DNA from: Eledone cirrhosa
Taxonomy: Eukaryota > Mollusca > Cephalopoda > Octopoda > Eledonidae
Direction of reading: 5' to 3'
Length of the DNA stretch: 64,000 bases
NCBI GenBank assembly: GCA_964016885.1
Contig: OZ024743.1
Span: forward strand, 174,577,706 to 174,641,705
In this document: piece by piece, positions 15,265-29,986 of the stretch
How positions within the stretch are numbered: the first letter of the stretch is position 1
Layout of the letters: the number at the start of each line of letters is the position of its first letter
Translations under genes and position numbers: made by a program
Notes under the pieces: model-generated
What the model was told of the DNA's origin: nothing
Database searches by the model: none
Seen by the model: the letters and a program-made list of their open reading frames with translations, nothing else

Positions 15265-16590
15265 ATATACTGTATCTGTTATATAGGATGTAGGTAGTCT
15301 TTGATATACTGTACCTGTTATATAGGATGTAGGTAGTCTTTGATATACTGTACATGTTAAATAGGATGTAGGTAGTCTTTGATATACTGTACCTGTTATA
15401 TAGGATGTAGGTAGTCTTTGATATACTGTACCTGTTATATAGGATGTAGGTAGTCTTTGATATACTGTACCTGTTATATAGGATGTAGGTAATGTTTGAT
15501 ATACTGTACCTGTTATATAGGATGTAGGTAGTCTTTGATATACTGTACCTGTTATATATGATGTAGGTAGTCTTTGATATACTGTACCTGTTACATAGGA
15601 TGTAGGTAGTCTTTGATATACTGTACCTGTTATATAGGATGTATGTAGTCTTTGGTATACTGTACCTGTTACATAGGATGTAGGTAGTCTTTGATATACT
15701 GTACCTGTTATATAGGATGTAGGTAGTCTTTGATATACTGTACCTATTATATAGGATGTAGGTAGTCTTTGATATACTGTACCTGTTACATAGGATGTAG
15801 GTAGTCTTTGATATACTGTACCTGTTATATAGGATGTAGGTAGTCTTTGATATACTGTACCTGTTACATAGGATGTAGGTAGTCTTTGATATACTGTACC
15901 TGTTACATAGGATGTAGGTAGTCTTTGATATACTGTACCTGTTATATAGGATGTATGTAGTCTTTGGTATACTGTACCTGTTACATAGGATGTAGGTAGT
16001 CTTTGATATACTGTACCTGTTATATAGGATGTAGGTAGTCTTTGATATACTGTAACTATTATATAGGATGTAGGTAGTCTTTGATATACTGTACCTGCTA
16101 TATAGGATGTAGGTAGTCTTTGATATACTCTACCTGTTATATGAGATGTAGGAAGTCTTTGATATACTCTACCTGTTATATAGGATGTAGGTAGTCTTTG
16201 ATATACTGTACCTGTTATATAGGATGTAGGTAGTCTGTGATATACTGTACCTGTTATATAGGATGTACGTAGTCTTTGATATGCTGTACCTGTTATATGA
16301 GATGTAGGAAGTCTTTGATATACTCTACCTGTTATATAGGATGTAGGTAGTCTTTGATATACTGTACCTGTTATATAGGATGTAGGTAGTCTTTGATATA
16401 CTGTACCTGTTATATAGGATGTAGGTAGTCTTTGATATACTGTACCTGTTATATAGGATGTATGTAGTCTTTGGTATACTGTACCTGTTACATAGGATGT
16501 AGGTAGTCTTTGATATACTGTACCTGTTATATAGGATGTAGGTAGTCTTTGATATACTGTACCTGTTATATAGGATGTAGGTAGTATTTG
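13780..16590. repeat. 1,326-bp (34-monomer) tandem duplication
   Basis: Landmarks repeat at 1,326 bp: TATGTAGTCTTTGG (13,809 and 15,135), GTATCTG (13,947 and 15,273), GGTAATGTTT (14,165 and 15,491) and CTCTACC (14,999 and 16,325). The second copy ends near 16,590, where the GTATCTG landmark is not repeated. Edges are approximate to a few monomers because they fall within consensus-like runs. Confidence 0.88.
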
Positions 16591-16919
16591 ATATACTGTA
16601 CCTGTTATATAGGATGTAGGTAGTCTTTGATATACTGTACCTGTTATATAGGATGTAGGTAGTCTTTGATATACTGTACATGTTAAATAGGATGTAGGTA
16701 GTCTTTGATATACTGTACCTGTTATATAGGATGTAGGTAGTCTTTGATATACTGTACCTGTTATATAGGATGTAGGTAGTCTTTGATATACTGTACCTGT
16801 TATATAGGATGTAGGTAGTGTTTGATATACTGTACCTGTTATATAGGATGTAGGTAGTCTTTGATATACTGTACCTGTTATAAATGATGTAGGTAGTCTT
16901 TGATATACTGTACCTGTTA

Positions 16920-19900
16920 CATAGGATGTAGGTAGTCTTTGATATACTGTACCTGTTATATAGGATGTATGTAGTCTTTGGTATACTGTACCTGTTACAT
17001 AGGATGTAGGTAGTCTTTGATATAGTGTACCTGTTATATAGGATGTAGGTAGTCTTTGATATACTGTACCTATTATATAGGATGTAGGTAGTCTTTGATA
17101 TACTGTACCTGTTACATAGGATGTAGGTAGTCTTTGATATACTGTACCTGTTATATAGGATGTAGGTAGTCTTTGATATACTGTACCTGTTACATAGGAT
17201 GTAGGTAGTCTTTGATATACTGTACCTGTTATATAGGATGTAGGTAGTCTTTGATATACTGTACCTGTTATATAGGATGTAGGTAGTCTTTGATATACTG
17301 TACCTGTTATATAGGATGTAGGTAGTCTTTGATATACTGTACCTGTTATATAGGATGTAGGAAGTCTTTGATATACTTTACCTGTTATATAGGATGTAGG
17401 TAGTCTTTGATATACTGTACCTGTTATATAGGATGTAGGTAGTCTTTGATATACTGTACCTGTTATATAGGATGTAGGTAGTCTTTGATATACTGTACCT
17501 GTTATATAGGATGTACGTAGTCTTTGATATACTGTACCTGTTATATGAGATGTAGGAAGTCTTTGATATACTGTACCTGTTATATAGGATGTAGGTAGTC
17601 TTTGATATACTGTACCTGTTATATGAGATGTAGGAAGTTTTTGATATACTGTACCTGTTATATAGGATGTAGGTAGTCTTTGATATACTGTACCTGTTAT
17701 ATAGGATGTAGGTAGTCTTTGATATACTGTACCTGTTAAATAGGATGTAGGTAGTCTTTGATATACTGTACCTGTTATATAGGATGTAGGTAGTCTTTGA
17801 TATACTGTACCTGTTACATAGGATGTAGGTAGTCTTTGATATACTGTACCTGTTATATAGGATGTATGTAGTCTTTGGTATACTGTACCTGTTACATAGG
17901 ATGTAGGTAGTCTTTGATATACTGTACCTGTTATATAGGATGTAGGTAGTCTTTGATATACTGTACCTGTTATATAGGATGTAGGTAGTATTTGATATAC
18001 TGTATCTGTTATATAGGATGTAGGTAGTCTTTGATATACTGTACCTGTTATATAGGATGTAGGTAGTCTTTGATATACTGTACATGTTAAATAGGATGTA
18101 GGTAGTCTTTGATATACTGTACCTGTTATATAGGATGTAGGTAGTCTTTGATATACTGTACCTGTTATATAGGATGTAGGTAGTCTTTGATATACTGTAC
18201 CTGTTATATAGGATGTAGGTAATGTTTGATATACTGTACCTGTTATATAGGATGTAGGTAGTCTTTGATATACTGTACCTGTTATATATGATGTAGGTAG
18301 TCTTTGATATACTGTACCTGTTACATAGGATGTAGGTAGTCTTTGATATACTGTACCTGTTATATAGGATGTATGTAGTCTTTGGTATACTGTACCTGTT
18401 ACATAGGATGTAGGTAGTCTTTGATATACTGTACCTGTTATATAGGATGTAGGTAGTCTTTGATATACTGTACCTATTATATAGGATGTAGGTAGTCTTT
18501 GATATACTGTACCTGTTACATAGGATGTAGGTAGTCTTTGATATACTGTACCTGTTATATAGGATGTAGGTAGTCTTTGATATACTGTACCTGTTACATA
18601 GGATGTAGGTAGTCTTTGATATACTGTACCTGTTACATAGGATGTAGGTAGTCTTTGATATACTGTACCTGTTATATAGGATGTATGTAGTCTTTGGTAT
18701 ACTGTACCTGTTACATAGGATGTAGGTAGTCTTTGATATACTGTACCTGTTATATAGGATGTAGGTAGTCTTTGATATACTGTAACTATTATATAGGATG
18801 TAGGTAGTCTTTGATATACTGTACCTGCTATATAGGATGTAGGTAGTCTTTGATATACTCTACCTGTTATATGAGATGTAGGAAGTCTTTGATATACTCT
18901 ACCTGTTATATAGGATGTAGGTAGTCTTTGATATACTGTACCTGTTATATAGGATGTAGGTAATCTGTGATATACTGTACCTGTTATATAGGATGTACGT
19001 AGTCTTTGATATGCTGTACCTGTTATATGAGATGTAGGAAGTCTTTGATATACTCTACCTGTTATATAGGATGTAGGTAGTCTTTGATATACTGTACCTG
19101 TTATATAGGATGTAGGTAGTCTTTGATATACTGTACCTGTTATATAGGATGTAGGTAGTCTTTGATATACTGTACCTGTTATATAGGATGTATGTAGTCT
19201 TTGGTATACTGTACCTGTTACATAGGATGTAGGTAGTCTTTGATATACTGTACCTGTTATATAGGATGTAGGTAGTCTTTGATATACTGTACCTGTTATA
19301 TAGGATGTAGGTAGTATTTGATATACTGTACCTGTTATATAGGATGTAGGTAGTCTTTGATATACTGTACCTGTTATATAGGATGTAGGTAGTCTTTGAT
19401 ATACTGTACATGTTAAATAGGATGTAGGTAGTCTTTGATATACTGTACCTGTTATATAGGATGTAGGTAGTCTTTGATATACTGTACCTGTTATATAGGA
19501 TGTAGGTAGTCTTTGATATACTGTACCTGTTATATAGGATGTAGGTAGTGTTTGATATACTGTACCTGTTATATAGGATGTAGGTAGTCTTTGATATACT
19601 GTACCTGTTATAAATGATGTAGGTAGTCTTTGATATACTGTACCTGTTACATAGGATGTAGGTAGTCTTTGATATACTGTACCTGTTATATAGGATGTAT
19701 GTAGTCTTTGGTATACTGTACCTGTTACATAGGATGTAGGTAGTCTTTGATATACTGTACCTGTTATATAGGATGTAGGTAGTCTTTGATATACTGTACC
19801 TATTATATAGGATGTAGGTAGTATTTGATATACTGTACCTGTTACATAGGATGTAGGTAGTCTTTGATATACTGTACCTGTTATATAGGATGTAGGCAGT

Positions 19901-22900
19901 CTTTGATATACTGTACCTGTTACATAGGATGTAGGTAGTCTTTGATATACTGTACCTGTTATATAGGATGTATGTAGTCTTTGGTATACTGTACCTGTTA
20001 CATAGGATGTAGGTAGTCTTTGATATACTGTACCTGTTATATAGGATGTAGGTAGTCTTTGATATACTGTAACTATTATATAGGATGTAGGTAGTCTTTG
20101 ATATACTGTACCTGTTATATAGGATGTAGGTAGTCTTTGATATACTGTACCTGTTACATAGGATGTAGGTAGTCTTTGATATACTGTACCTGTTATATAG
20201 GATGTATGTAGTCTTTGGTATACTGTACCTGTTACATAGGATGTAGGCAGTCTTTGATATACTGTACCTGTTATATAGGATGTAGGTAGTCTTTGATATA
20301 CTGTACCTGTTATATAGGATGTAGGTAGTCTTTGATATACTGTACCTGTTATATAGGATGTAGGTAGTCTTTGATATACTGTACCTGTTATATAGGATGT
20401 AGGTAGTCTTTGATATACTGTACATGTTAAATAGGATGTAGGTAGTCTTTGATATACTGTACCTGTTATATAGGATGTAGGTAGTCTTTGATATACTGTA
20501 CCTGTTACATAGGATGTAGGTAGTCTTTGATATACTGTACCTGTTATATAGGATGTATGTAGTCTTTGGTATACTGTACCTGTTACATAGGATGTAGGCA
20601 GTCTTTGATATACTGTACCTGTTATATAGGATGTAGGTAGTCTTTGATATACTGTACCTGTTATATAGGATGTAGGTAGTCTTTGATATACTGTACCTGT
20701 TATATAGGATGTAGGTAGTCTTTGATATACTGTACCTGTTATATAGGATGTAGGTAGTCTTTGATATACTGTACATGTTAAATAGGATGTAGGTAGTCTT
20801 TGATATACTGTACCTGTTATATAGGATGTAGGTAGTCTTTGATATACTGTACCTGTTATATAGGATGTAGGTAGTCTTTGATATACTGTACCTGTTATAT
20901 AGGATGTAGGTAGTCTTTGATATACTGTACCTGTTATATAGGATGTAGGTAGTCTTTGATATACTGTACCTGTTATATAGGATGTAGGTAGTCTTTGATA
21001 TACTGTACCTGTTATATAGGATGTAGGTAGTCTTTGAAATACTGTACCTATTATATGAGATGTAGGAAGTTTTTGATATACTGTACCTGTTATATAGGAT
21101 GTAGGTAGTCTTTGATATACTGTACCTGTTATATAGGATGTATGTAGTCTTTGGTATACTGTACCTGTTACATAGGATGTAGGTAGTCTTTGATATACTG
21201 TACCTGTTATATAGGATGTAGGTAGTCTTTGATATACTGTAACTATTATATAGGATGTAGGTAGTCTTTGATATACTGTACCTGTTATATAGGATGTAGG
21301 TAGTCTTTGATATACTGTACCTGTTACATAGGATGTAGGTAGTCTTTGATATACTGTACCTGTTATATAGGATGTATGTAGTCTTTGGTATACTGTACCT
21401 GTTACATAGGATGTAGGCAGTCTTTGATATACTGTACCTGTTATATAGGATGTAGGTAGTCTTTGATATACTGTACCTGTTATATAGGATGTAGGTAGTC
21501 TTTGATATACTGTACCTGTTATATAGGATGTAGGTAGTCTTTGATATACTGTACCTGTTATATAGGATGTAGGTAGTCTTTGATATACTGTACATGTTAA
21601 ATAGGATGTAGGTAGTCTTTGATATACTGTACCTGTTATATAGGATGTAGGTAGTCTTTGATATACTGTACCTGTTACATAGGATGTAGGTAGTCTTTGA
21701 TATACTGTACCTGTTATATAGGATGTATGTAGTCTTTGGTATACTGTACCTGTTACATAGGATGTAGGCAGTCTTTGATATACTGTACCTGTTATATAGG
21801 ATGTAGGTAGTCTTTGATATACTGTACCTGTTATATAGGATGTAGGTAGTCTTTGATATACTGTACCTGTTATATAGGATGTAGGTAGTCTTTGATATAC
21901 TGTACCTGTTATATAGGATGTAGGTAGTCTTTGATATACTGTACATGTTAAATAGGATGTAGGTAGTCTTTGATATACTGTACCTGTTATATAGGATGTA
22001 GGTAGTCTTTGATATACTGTACCTGTTATATAGGATGTAGGTAGTCTTTGATATACTGTACCTGTTATATAGGATGTAGGTAGTCTTTGATATACTGTAC
22101 CTGTTATATAGGATGTAGGTAGTCTTTGATATACTGTACCTGTTATATAGGATGTAGGTAGTCTTTGATATACTGTACCTGTTATATAGGATGTAGGTAG
22201 TCTTTGAAATACTGTACCTATTATATGAGATGTAGGAAGTTTTTGATATACTGTACCTGTTATATAGGATGTAGGTAGTCTTTGATATACTGTACCTGTT
22301 ATATAGGATGTAGGTAGTCTTTGATATACTGTACCTGTTAAATAGGATGTAGGTAGTCTTTGATATACTGTACCTGTTATATAGGATGTAAGAAGTCTTT
22401 GATATACTTTACCTGTTATATAGGATGTAGGTAGTCTTTGATATACTGTACCTGTTATATAGGATGTAGGTAGTCTGTGATATACTGTACCTGTTATATA
22501 GGATGTAGGTAGTCTTTGATATACTGTACCTGTTATATAGGATGTAGGTAGTCTTTGATATACTGTACCTGTTATATAGGATGTAGGTAGTCTTTGATAT
22601 ACTGTACCTGTTATATAGGATGTAGGTAGTCTTTGATATACTGTACCTGTTATATAGGATGTAGGTAGTCTTTGATATACTGTACCTGTTATATAGGATG
22701 TAGGTAGTCTTTGAAATACTGTACCTATTATATGAGATGTAGGAAGTTTTTGATATACTGTACCTGTTATATAGGATGTAGGTAGTCTTTGATATACTGT
22801 ACCTGTTATATAGGATGTAGGTAATCTTTGATATACTGTACCTGTTAAATAGGATGTAGGTAGTCTTTGATATACTGTACCTGTTATATAGGATGTAGGA

Positions 22901-25820
22901 AGTCTTTGATATACTTTACCTGTTATATAGGATGTAGGTAGTCTTTGATATACTGTACCTGTTATATAGGATGTAGGTAGTCTGTGATATACTGTACCTG
23001 TTATATAGGATGTAGGTAGTCTTTGATATACTGTACCTGTTATATAGGATGTAGGTAGTCTTTGATATACTGTACCTGTTATATAGGATGTAGGTAGTCT
23101 TTGATATACTGTACCTGTTATATAGGATGTAGGTAGTCTTTGATATACTGTACCTGCTATATAGGATGTAGGTAGTCTTTGATATACTGTACCTGTTATA
23201 TAGGATGTAGGTAGTCTTTGATATACTGTACCTGTTATATAGGATGTAGGTAGTCTTTGATATACTGTACCTGTTATATAGGATGTAGGTAGTCTTTGAT
23301 ATACTGTACCTGTTATATAGGATGTAGGTAGTCTTTGATATACTGTACCTGTTATATAGGATGTACGTAGTCTTTGATATACTGTACCTGTTATATGAGA
23401 TGTAGGAAGTCTTTGATATACTGTACCTGTTATATAGGATGTAGGTAGCCTTTGATATACTGTACCTGTTATATGAGATGTAGGAAGTTTTTGATATACT
23501 GTACCTGTTATATAGGATGTAGGTAGTCTTTGATATACTGTACCTGTTATATAGGATGTAGGTAGTCTTTGATATACTGTACCTGTTAAATAGGATGTAG
23601 GTAGTCTTTGATATACTGTACCTGTTATATAGGATGTAGGTAGTCTTTGATATACTGTACCTGTTACATAGGATGTAGGTAGTCTTTGATATACTGTACC
23701 TGTTATATAGGATGTATGTAGTCTTTGGTATACTGTACCTGTTACATAGGATGTAGGTAGTCTTTGATATACTGTACCTGTTATATAGGATGTAGGTAGT
23801 CCTTGATATACTGTACCTGTTATATAGGATGTAGGTAGTATTTGATATACTGTATCTGTTATATAGGATGTAGGTAGTCTTTGATATACTGTACCTGTTA
23901 TATAGGATGTAGGTAGTCTTTGATATACTGTACATGTTAAATAGGATGTAGGTAGTCTTTGATATACTGTACCTGTTATATAGGATGTAGGTAGTCTTTG
24001 ATATACTGTACCTGTTATATAGGATGTAGGTAGTCTTTGATATACTGTACCTGTTATATAGGATGTAGGTAATGTTTGATATACTGTACCTGTTATATAG
24101 GATGTAGGTAGTCTTTGATATACTGTACCTGTTATATATGATGTAGGTAGTCTTTGATATACTGTACCTGTTACATAGGATGTAGGTAGTCTTTGATATA
24201 CTGTACCTGTTATATAGGATGTATGTAGTCTTTGGTATACTGTACCTGTTACATAGGATGTAGGTAGTCTTTGATATACTGTACCTGTTATATAGGATGT
24301 AGGTAGTCTTTGATATACTGTACCTATTATATAGGATGTAGGTAGTCTTTGATATACTGTACCTGTTACATAGGATGTAGGTAGTCTTTGATATACTGTA
24401 CCTGTTATATAGGATGTAGGTAGTCTTTGATATACTGTACCTGTTACATAGGATGTAGGTAGTCTTTGATATACTGTACCTGTTACATAGGATGTAGGTA
24501 GTCTTTGATATACTGTACCTGTTATATAGGATGTATGTAGTCTTTGGTATACTGTACCTGTTACATAGGATGTAGGTAGTCTTTGATATACTGTACCTGT
24601 TATATAGGATGTAGGTAGTCTTTGATATACTGTAACTATTATATAGGATGTAGGTAGTCTTTGATATACTGTACCTGCTATATAGGATGTAGGTAGTCTT
24701 TGATATACTCTACCTGTTATATGAGATGTAGGAAGTCTTTGATATACTCTACCTGTTATATAGGATGTAGGTAGTCTTTGATATACTGTACCTGTTATAT
24801 AGGATGTAGGTAGTCTGTGATATACTGTACCTGTTATATAGGATGTACGTAGTCTTTGATATGCTGTACCTGTTATATGAGATGTAGGAAGTCTTTGATA
24901 TACTCTACCTGTTATATAGGATGTAGGTAGTCTTTGATATACTGTACCTGTTATATAGGATGTAGGTAGTCTTTGATATACTGTACCTGTTATATAGGAT
25001 GTAGGTAGTCTTTGATATACTGTACCTGTTATATAGGATGTATGTAGTCTTTGGTATACTGTACCTGTTACATAGGATGTAGGTAGTCTTTGATATACTG
25101 TACCTGTTATATAGGATGTAGGTAGTCTTTGATATACTGTACCTGTTATATAGGATGTAGGTAGTATTTGATATACTGTACCTGTTATATAGGATGTAGG
25201 TAGTCTTTGATATACTGTACCTGTTATATAGGATGTAGGTAGTCTTTGATATACTGTACATGTTAAATAGGATGTAGGTAGTCTTTGATATACTGTACCT
25301 GTTATATAGGATGTAGGTAGTCTTTGATATACTGTACCTGTTATATAGGATGTAGGTAGTCTTTGATATACTGTACCTGTTATATAGGATGTAGGTAGTG
25401 TTTGATATACTGTACCTGTTATATAGGATGTAGGTAGTCTTTGATATACTGTACCTGTTATAAATGATGTAGGTAGTCTTTGATATACTGTACCTGTTAC
25501 ATAGGATGTAGGTAGTCTTTGATATACTGTACCTGTTATATAGGATGTATGTAGTCTTTGGTATACTGTACCTGTTACATAGGATGTAGGTAGTCTTTGA
25601 TATACTGTACCTGTTATATAGGATGTAGGTAGTCTTTGATATACTGTACCTATTATATAGGATGTAGGTAGTCTTTGATATACTGTACCTGTTACATAGG
25701 ATGTAGGTAGTCTTTGATATACTGTACCTGTTATATAGGATGTAGGTAGTCTTTGATATACTGTACCTGTTACATAGGATGTAGGTAGTCTTTGATATAC
25801 TGTACCTGTTATATAGGATG
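16920..25820. repeat. Type II domain A (copied again at 49.6-58.5 kb)
   Basis: This 8.9-kb stretch matches 49,640-58,500. The offset is 32,719 bp left of the 40-bp monomer, 32,720 bp up to about 21.6 kb, and 32,681 bp after that, because copy B lost one monomer. From about 17.4 kb it is organised as a 5,850-bp unit plus a partial second unit: GTACGTAG occurs at 17,513 and 23,363. Inside lies a distinctive section with GGCAGTC monomers (19,895; 20,246; 20,597; 21,416; 21,767) that is absent from the type I parts of the array. Differences between copies A and B are few, for example GGCAG at 19,895 against GGTAG at 52,615. Confidence 0.9.
19951..22290. repeat. 1,170-bp (30-monomer) tandem duplication with a 351-bp (9-monomer) sub-repeat
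   Basis: Landmarks recur at exactly 1,170 bp: TATGTAG (19,971 and 21,141), GTAACTATT (about 20,069 and 21,239), GGCAG (20,246 and 21,416; 20,597 and 21,767), TACATGTTAA (20,421 and 21,591; 20,772 and 21,942) and TTGAAATAC (about 21,034 and 22,204). Within each 1,170-bp copy the GGCAG and TACATG landmarks are themselves repeated at 351 bp. This gives three nested levels: 39, 351 and 1,170 bp. The same block is present at 52.67-55.01 kb and 58.49-60.83 kb. Confidence 0.93.
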
Positions 25821-27258
25821 TAGGTAGTCTTTGATATACTGTACCTGTTATATAGGATGTAGGTAGTCTTTGATATACTGTACCTGTTATATAGGATGTA
25901 GGTAGTCTTTGATATACTGTACCTGTTATATAGGATGTAGGAAGTCTTTGATATACTTTACCTGTTATATAGGATGTAGGTAGTCTTTGATATACTGTAC
26001 CTGTTATATAGGATGTAGGTAGTCTTTGATATACTGTACCTGTTATATAGGATGTAGGTAGTCTTTGATATACTGTACCTGTTATATAGGATGTACGTAG
26101 TCTTTGATATACTGTACCTGTTATATGAGATGTAGGAAGTCTTTGATATACTGTACCTGTTATATAGGATGTAGGTAGTCTTTGATATACTGTACCTGTT
26201 ATATGAGATGTAGGAAGTTTTTGATATACTGTACCTGTTATATAGGATGTAGGTAGTCTTTGATATACTGTACCTGTTATATAGGATGTAGGTAGTCTTT
26301 GATATACTGTACCTGTTAAATAGGATGTAGGTAGTCTTTGATATACTGTACCTGTTATATAGGATGTAGGTAGTCTTTGATATACTGTACCTGTTACATA
26401 GGATGTAGGTAGTCTTTGATATACTGTACCTGTTATATAGGATGTATGTAGTCTTTGGTATACTGTACCTGTTACATAGGATGTAGGTAGTCTTTGATAT
26501 ACTGTACCTGTTATATAGGATGTAGGTAGTCTTTGATATACTGTACATGTTAAATAGGATGTAAGTAGTCGTTGATATACTGTAGCTGTTATATAGGATG
26601 TAGGTAGTCTTTGATATACTGTACCTGTTATATAGGATGTAGGTAGTCTTTGATATACTGTACCTGTTATATAGGATGTAGGTAGTCTTTGATATACTGT
26701 ACCTGTTATATAGGATGTAGGTAGTCTTTGATATACTGTACCTGTTATATAGGATGTAGGTAGTCTTTGAAATACTGTACCTATTATATGAGATGTAGGA
26801 AGTCTTTGATATACTGTACCTGTTATATAGGATGTAGGTAGTCTTTGATATACTGTACCTGTTATATAGGATGTAGGTAGTCTTTGATATACTGTACATG
26901 TTAAATAGGATGTAGGTAGTCCTTGATATACTGTACCTGTTATATAGGATGTAGGTAGTCTTTGATATACTGTACCTGTTATATAGGATGTAGGTAGTCT
27001 TTGATATACTGTACTTGTTGTATAGGATCTAGGTAGTGTTTGATATACTGTACCTGTTATATAGGATGTAGGTAGTCTTTGATATACTGTACCTGTTATA
27101 TATGATGTAGGTAGTCTTTGATATACTGTACCTGTTACATAGGATGTAGGTAGTCTTTGATATACTGTACCTGTTATATAGGATGTATGTAGTCTTTGGT
27201 ATACTGTACCTGTTACATAGGATGTAGGTAGTCTTTGATATACTGTACCTGTTATATA

Positions 27259-27296
27259 GGATGTAGGTAGTTTTGATATACTGTACCTGTTATATA
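27259..27296. other. 38-bp monomer (copy 4 of 5)
   Basis: Same single-C deletion, 15,365 bp from copy 3, with the same TACCTTTTATAT neighbour. Confidence 0.97.
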
Positions 27297-29948
27297 GGAT
27301 GTAGGTAGTCTTTGATATACTGTACCTTTTATATAGGATGTAGGTAGTCTTTGATATACTGTACCTGTTATATAGGATGTAGGTAGTCTTTGAAATACTG
27401 TACCTATTATATGAGATGTAGGAAGTCTTTGATATACTGTACCTGTTATATAGGATGTAGGTAGTCTTTGATATACTGTACCTGTTAAATAGGATGTAGG
27501 TAGTCTTTGATATACTGTACCTGTTATATAGGATGTAGGTAGTCTTTGATATACTGTACCTGTTACATAGGATGTAGGTAGTCTTTGATATACTGTACCT
27601 GTTATATAGGATGTAGGTAGTCTTTGATATACTGTACCTGTTATATAGGATGTAGGTAGTGTTTGATATACTGTACCTGTTACATAGGATGTATATAGTC
27701 TTTGATATACTGTACCTGTTATATAGGATGTAGGTAGTCTTTGATATACTGTACCTGTTATATAGGATCTAGGTAGTCTTTGATATACTGTACCTGTTAT
27801 ATAGGATGTAGGTAGTCTTTGATATACTGTACCTGTTATATAGGATGTAGGTAGTCTTTGATATACTGTACCTGTTACATAGGATGTAGGTAGTCTTTGA
27901 TATACTGTACCTGTTATATATGATGTAGGTAGTCTTTGATATACTGTACCTGTTATATAGTATGTAGGTAGTCTTTGATATACTGTACCTGTTATATATG
28001 ATGTAGGTAGTCTTTGATATACTGTACCTGTTACATAGGATGTAGGTAGTCTTTGATATACTGTACCTGTTATATAGGATGTATGTAGTCTTTGGTATAC
28101 TGTACCTGTTACATAGGATGTAGGTAGTCTTTGATATACTGTACCTGTTATATAGGATGTAGGTAGTCTTTGATATACTGTACCTGTTATATAGGATGTA
28201 GGTAGTCTTTGAAATACTGTACCTATTATATGAGATGTAGGAAGTTTTTGATATACTGTACCTGTTATATAGGATGTAGGTAGTCTTTGATATACTGTAC
28301 CTGTTATATAGGATGTAGGTAGTCTTTGATATACTGTACCTGTTAAATAGGATGTAGGTAGTCTTTGATATACTGTACCTGTTATATAGGATGTAGGTAG
28401 TCTTTGATATACTGTACCTGTTATATAGGATGTAGGTAGTCTTTGATATACTGTACCTGTTACATAGGATGTAGGTAGTCTTTGATATACTGTACCTGTT
28501 ATATAGGATGTAGGTAGTCTTTGATATACTGTACCTGTTATATAGGATGTAGGTAGTCTTTGATATACTGTACCTGTTATATAGGATGTAGGTAGTCTTT
28601 GATATACTGTACCTGTTATATAGGATGTAGGAAGTCTTTGATATACTTTACCTGTTATATAGGATGTAGGTAGTCTTTGATATACTGTACCTGTTATATA
28701 GGATGTAGGTAGTCTTTGATATACTGTACCTGTTATATAGGATGTAGGTAGTCTTTGATATACTGTACCTGTTATATAGGATGTAGGTAGTCTTTGATAT
28801 ACTGTACCTGTTATATAGGATGTACGTAGTCTTTGATATACTGTACCTGTTATATGAGATGTAGGAAGTCTTTGATATACTGTACCTGTTATATAGGATG
28901 TAGGTAGTCTTTGATATACTGTACCTGTTATATGAGATGTAGGAAGTTTTTGATATACTGTACCTGTTATATAGGATGTAGGTAGTCTTTGATATACTGT
29001 ACCTGTTATATAGGATGTAGGTAGTCTTTGATATACTGTACCTGTTAAATAGGATGTAGGTAGTCTTTGATATACTGTACCTGTTATATAGGATGTAGGT
29101 AGTCTTTGATATACTGTACCTGTTACATAGGATGTAGGTAGTCTTTGATATACTGTACCTGTTATATAGGATGTATGTAGTCTTTGGTATACTGTACCTG
29201 TTACATAGGATGTAGGTAGTCTTTGATATACTGTACCTGTTATATAGGATGTAGGTAGTCTTTGATATACTGTACCTGTTATATAGGATGTAGGTAGTAT
29301 TTGATATACTGTATCTGTTATATAGGATGTAGGTAGTCTTTGATATACTGTACCTGTTATATAGGATGTAGGTAGTCTTTGATATACTGTACATGTTAAA
29401 TAGGATGTAGGTAGTCTTTGATATACTGTACCTGTTATATAGGATGTAGGTAGTCTTTGATATACTGTACCTGTTATATAGGATGTAGGTAGTCTTTGAT
29501 ATACTGTACCTGTTATATAGGATGTAGGTAATGTTTGATATACTGTACCTGTTATATAGGATGTAGGTAGTCTTTGATATACTGTACCTGTTATATATGA
29601 TGTAGGTAGTCTTTGATATACTGTACCTGTTACATAGGATGTAGGTAGTCTTTGATATACTGTACCTGTTATATAGGATGTATGTAGTCTTTGGTATACT
29701 GTACCTGTTACATAGGATGTAGGTAGTCTTTGATATACTGTACCTGTTATATAGGATGTAGGTAGTCTTTGATATACTGTACCTATTATATAGGATGTAG
29801 GTAGTCTTTGATATACTGTACCTGTTACATAGGATGTAGGTAGTCTTTGATATACTGTACCTGTTATATAGGATGTATGTAGTCTTTGGTATACTGTACC
29901 TGTTACATAGGATGTAGGTAGTCTTTGATATACTGTACCTGTTATATA

Positions 29949-29986
29949 GGATGTAGGTAGTTTTGATATACTGTACCTGTTATATA
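29949..29986. other. 38-bp monomer (copy 5 of 5)
   Basis: Same single-C deletion, 2,690 bp from copy 4, carried by the 2,690-bp tandem duplication. No further 38-bp monomer was found to the right, which agrees with the phase of the remaining array. Confidence 0.97.
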
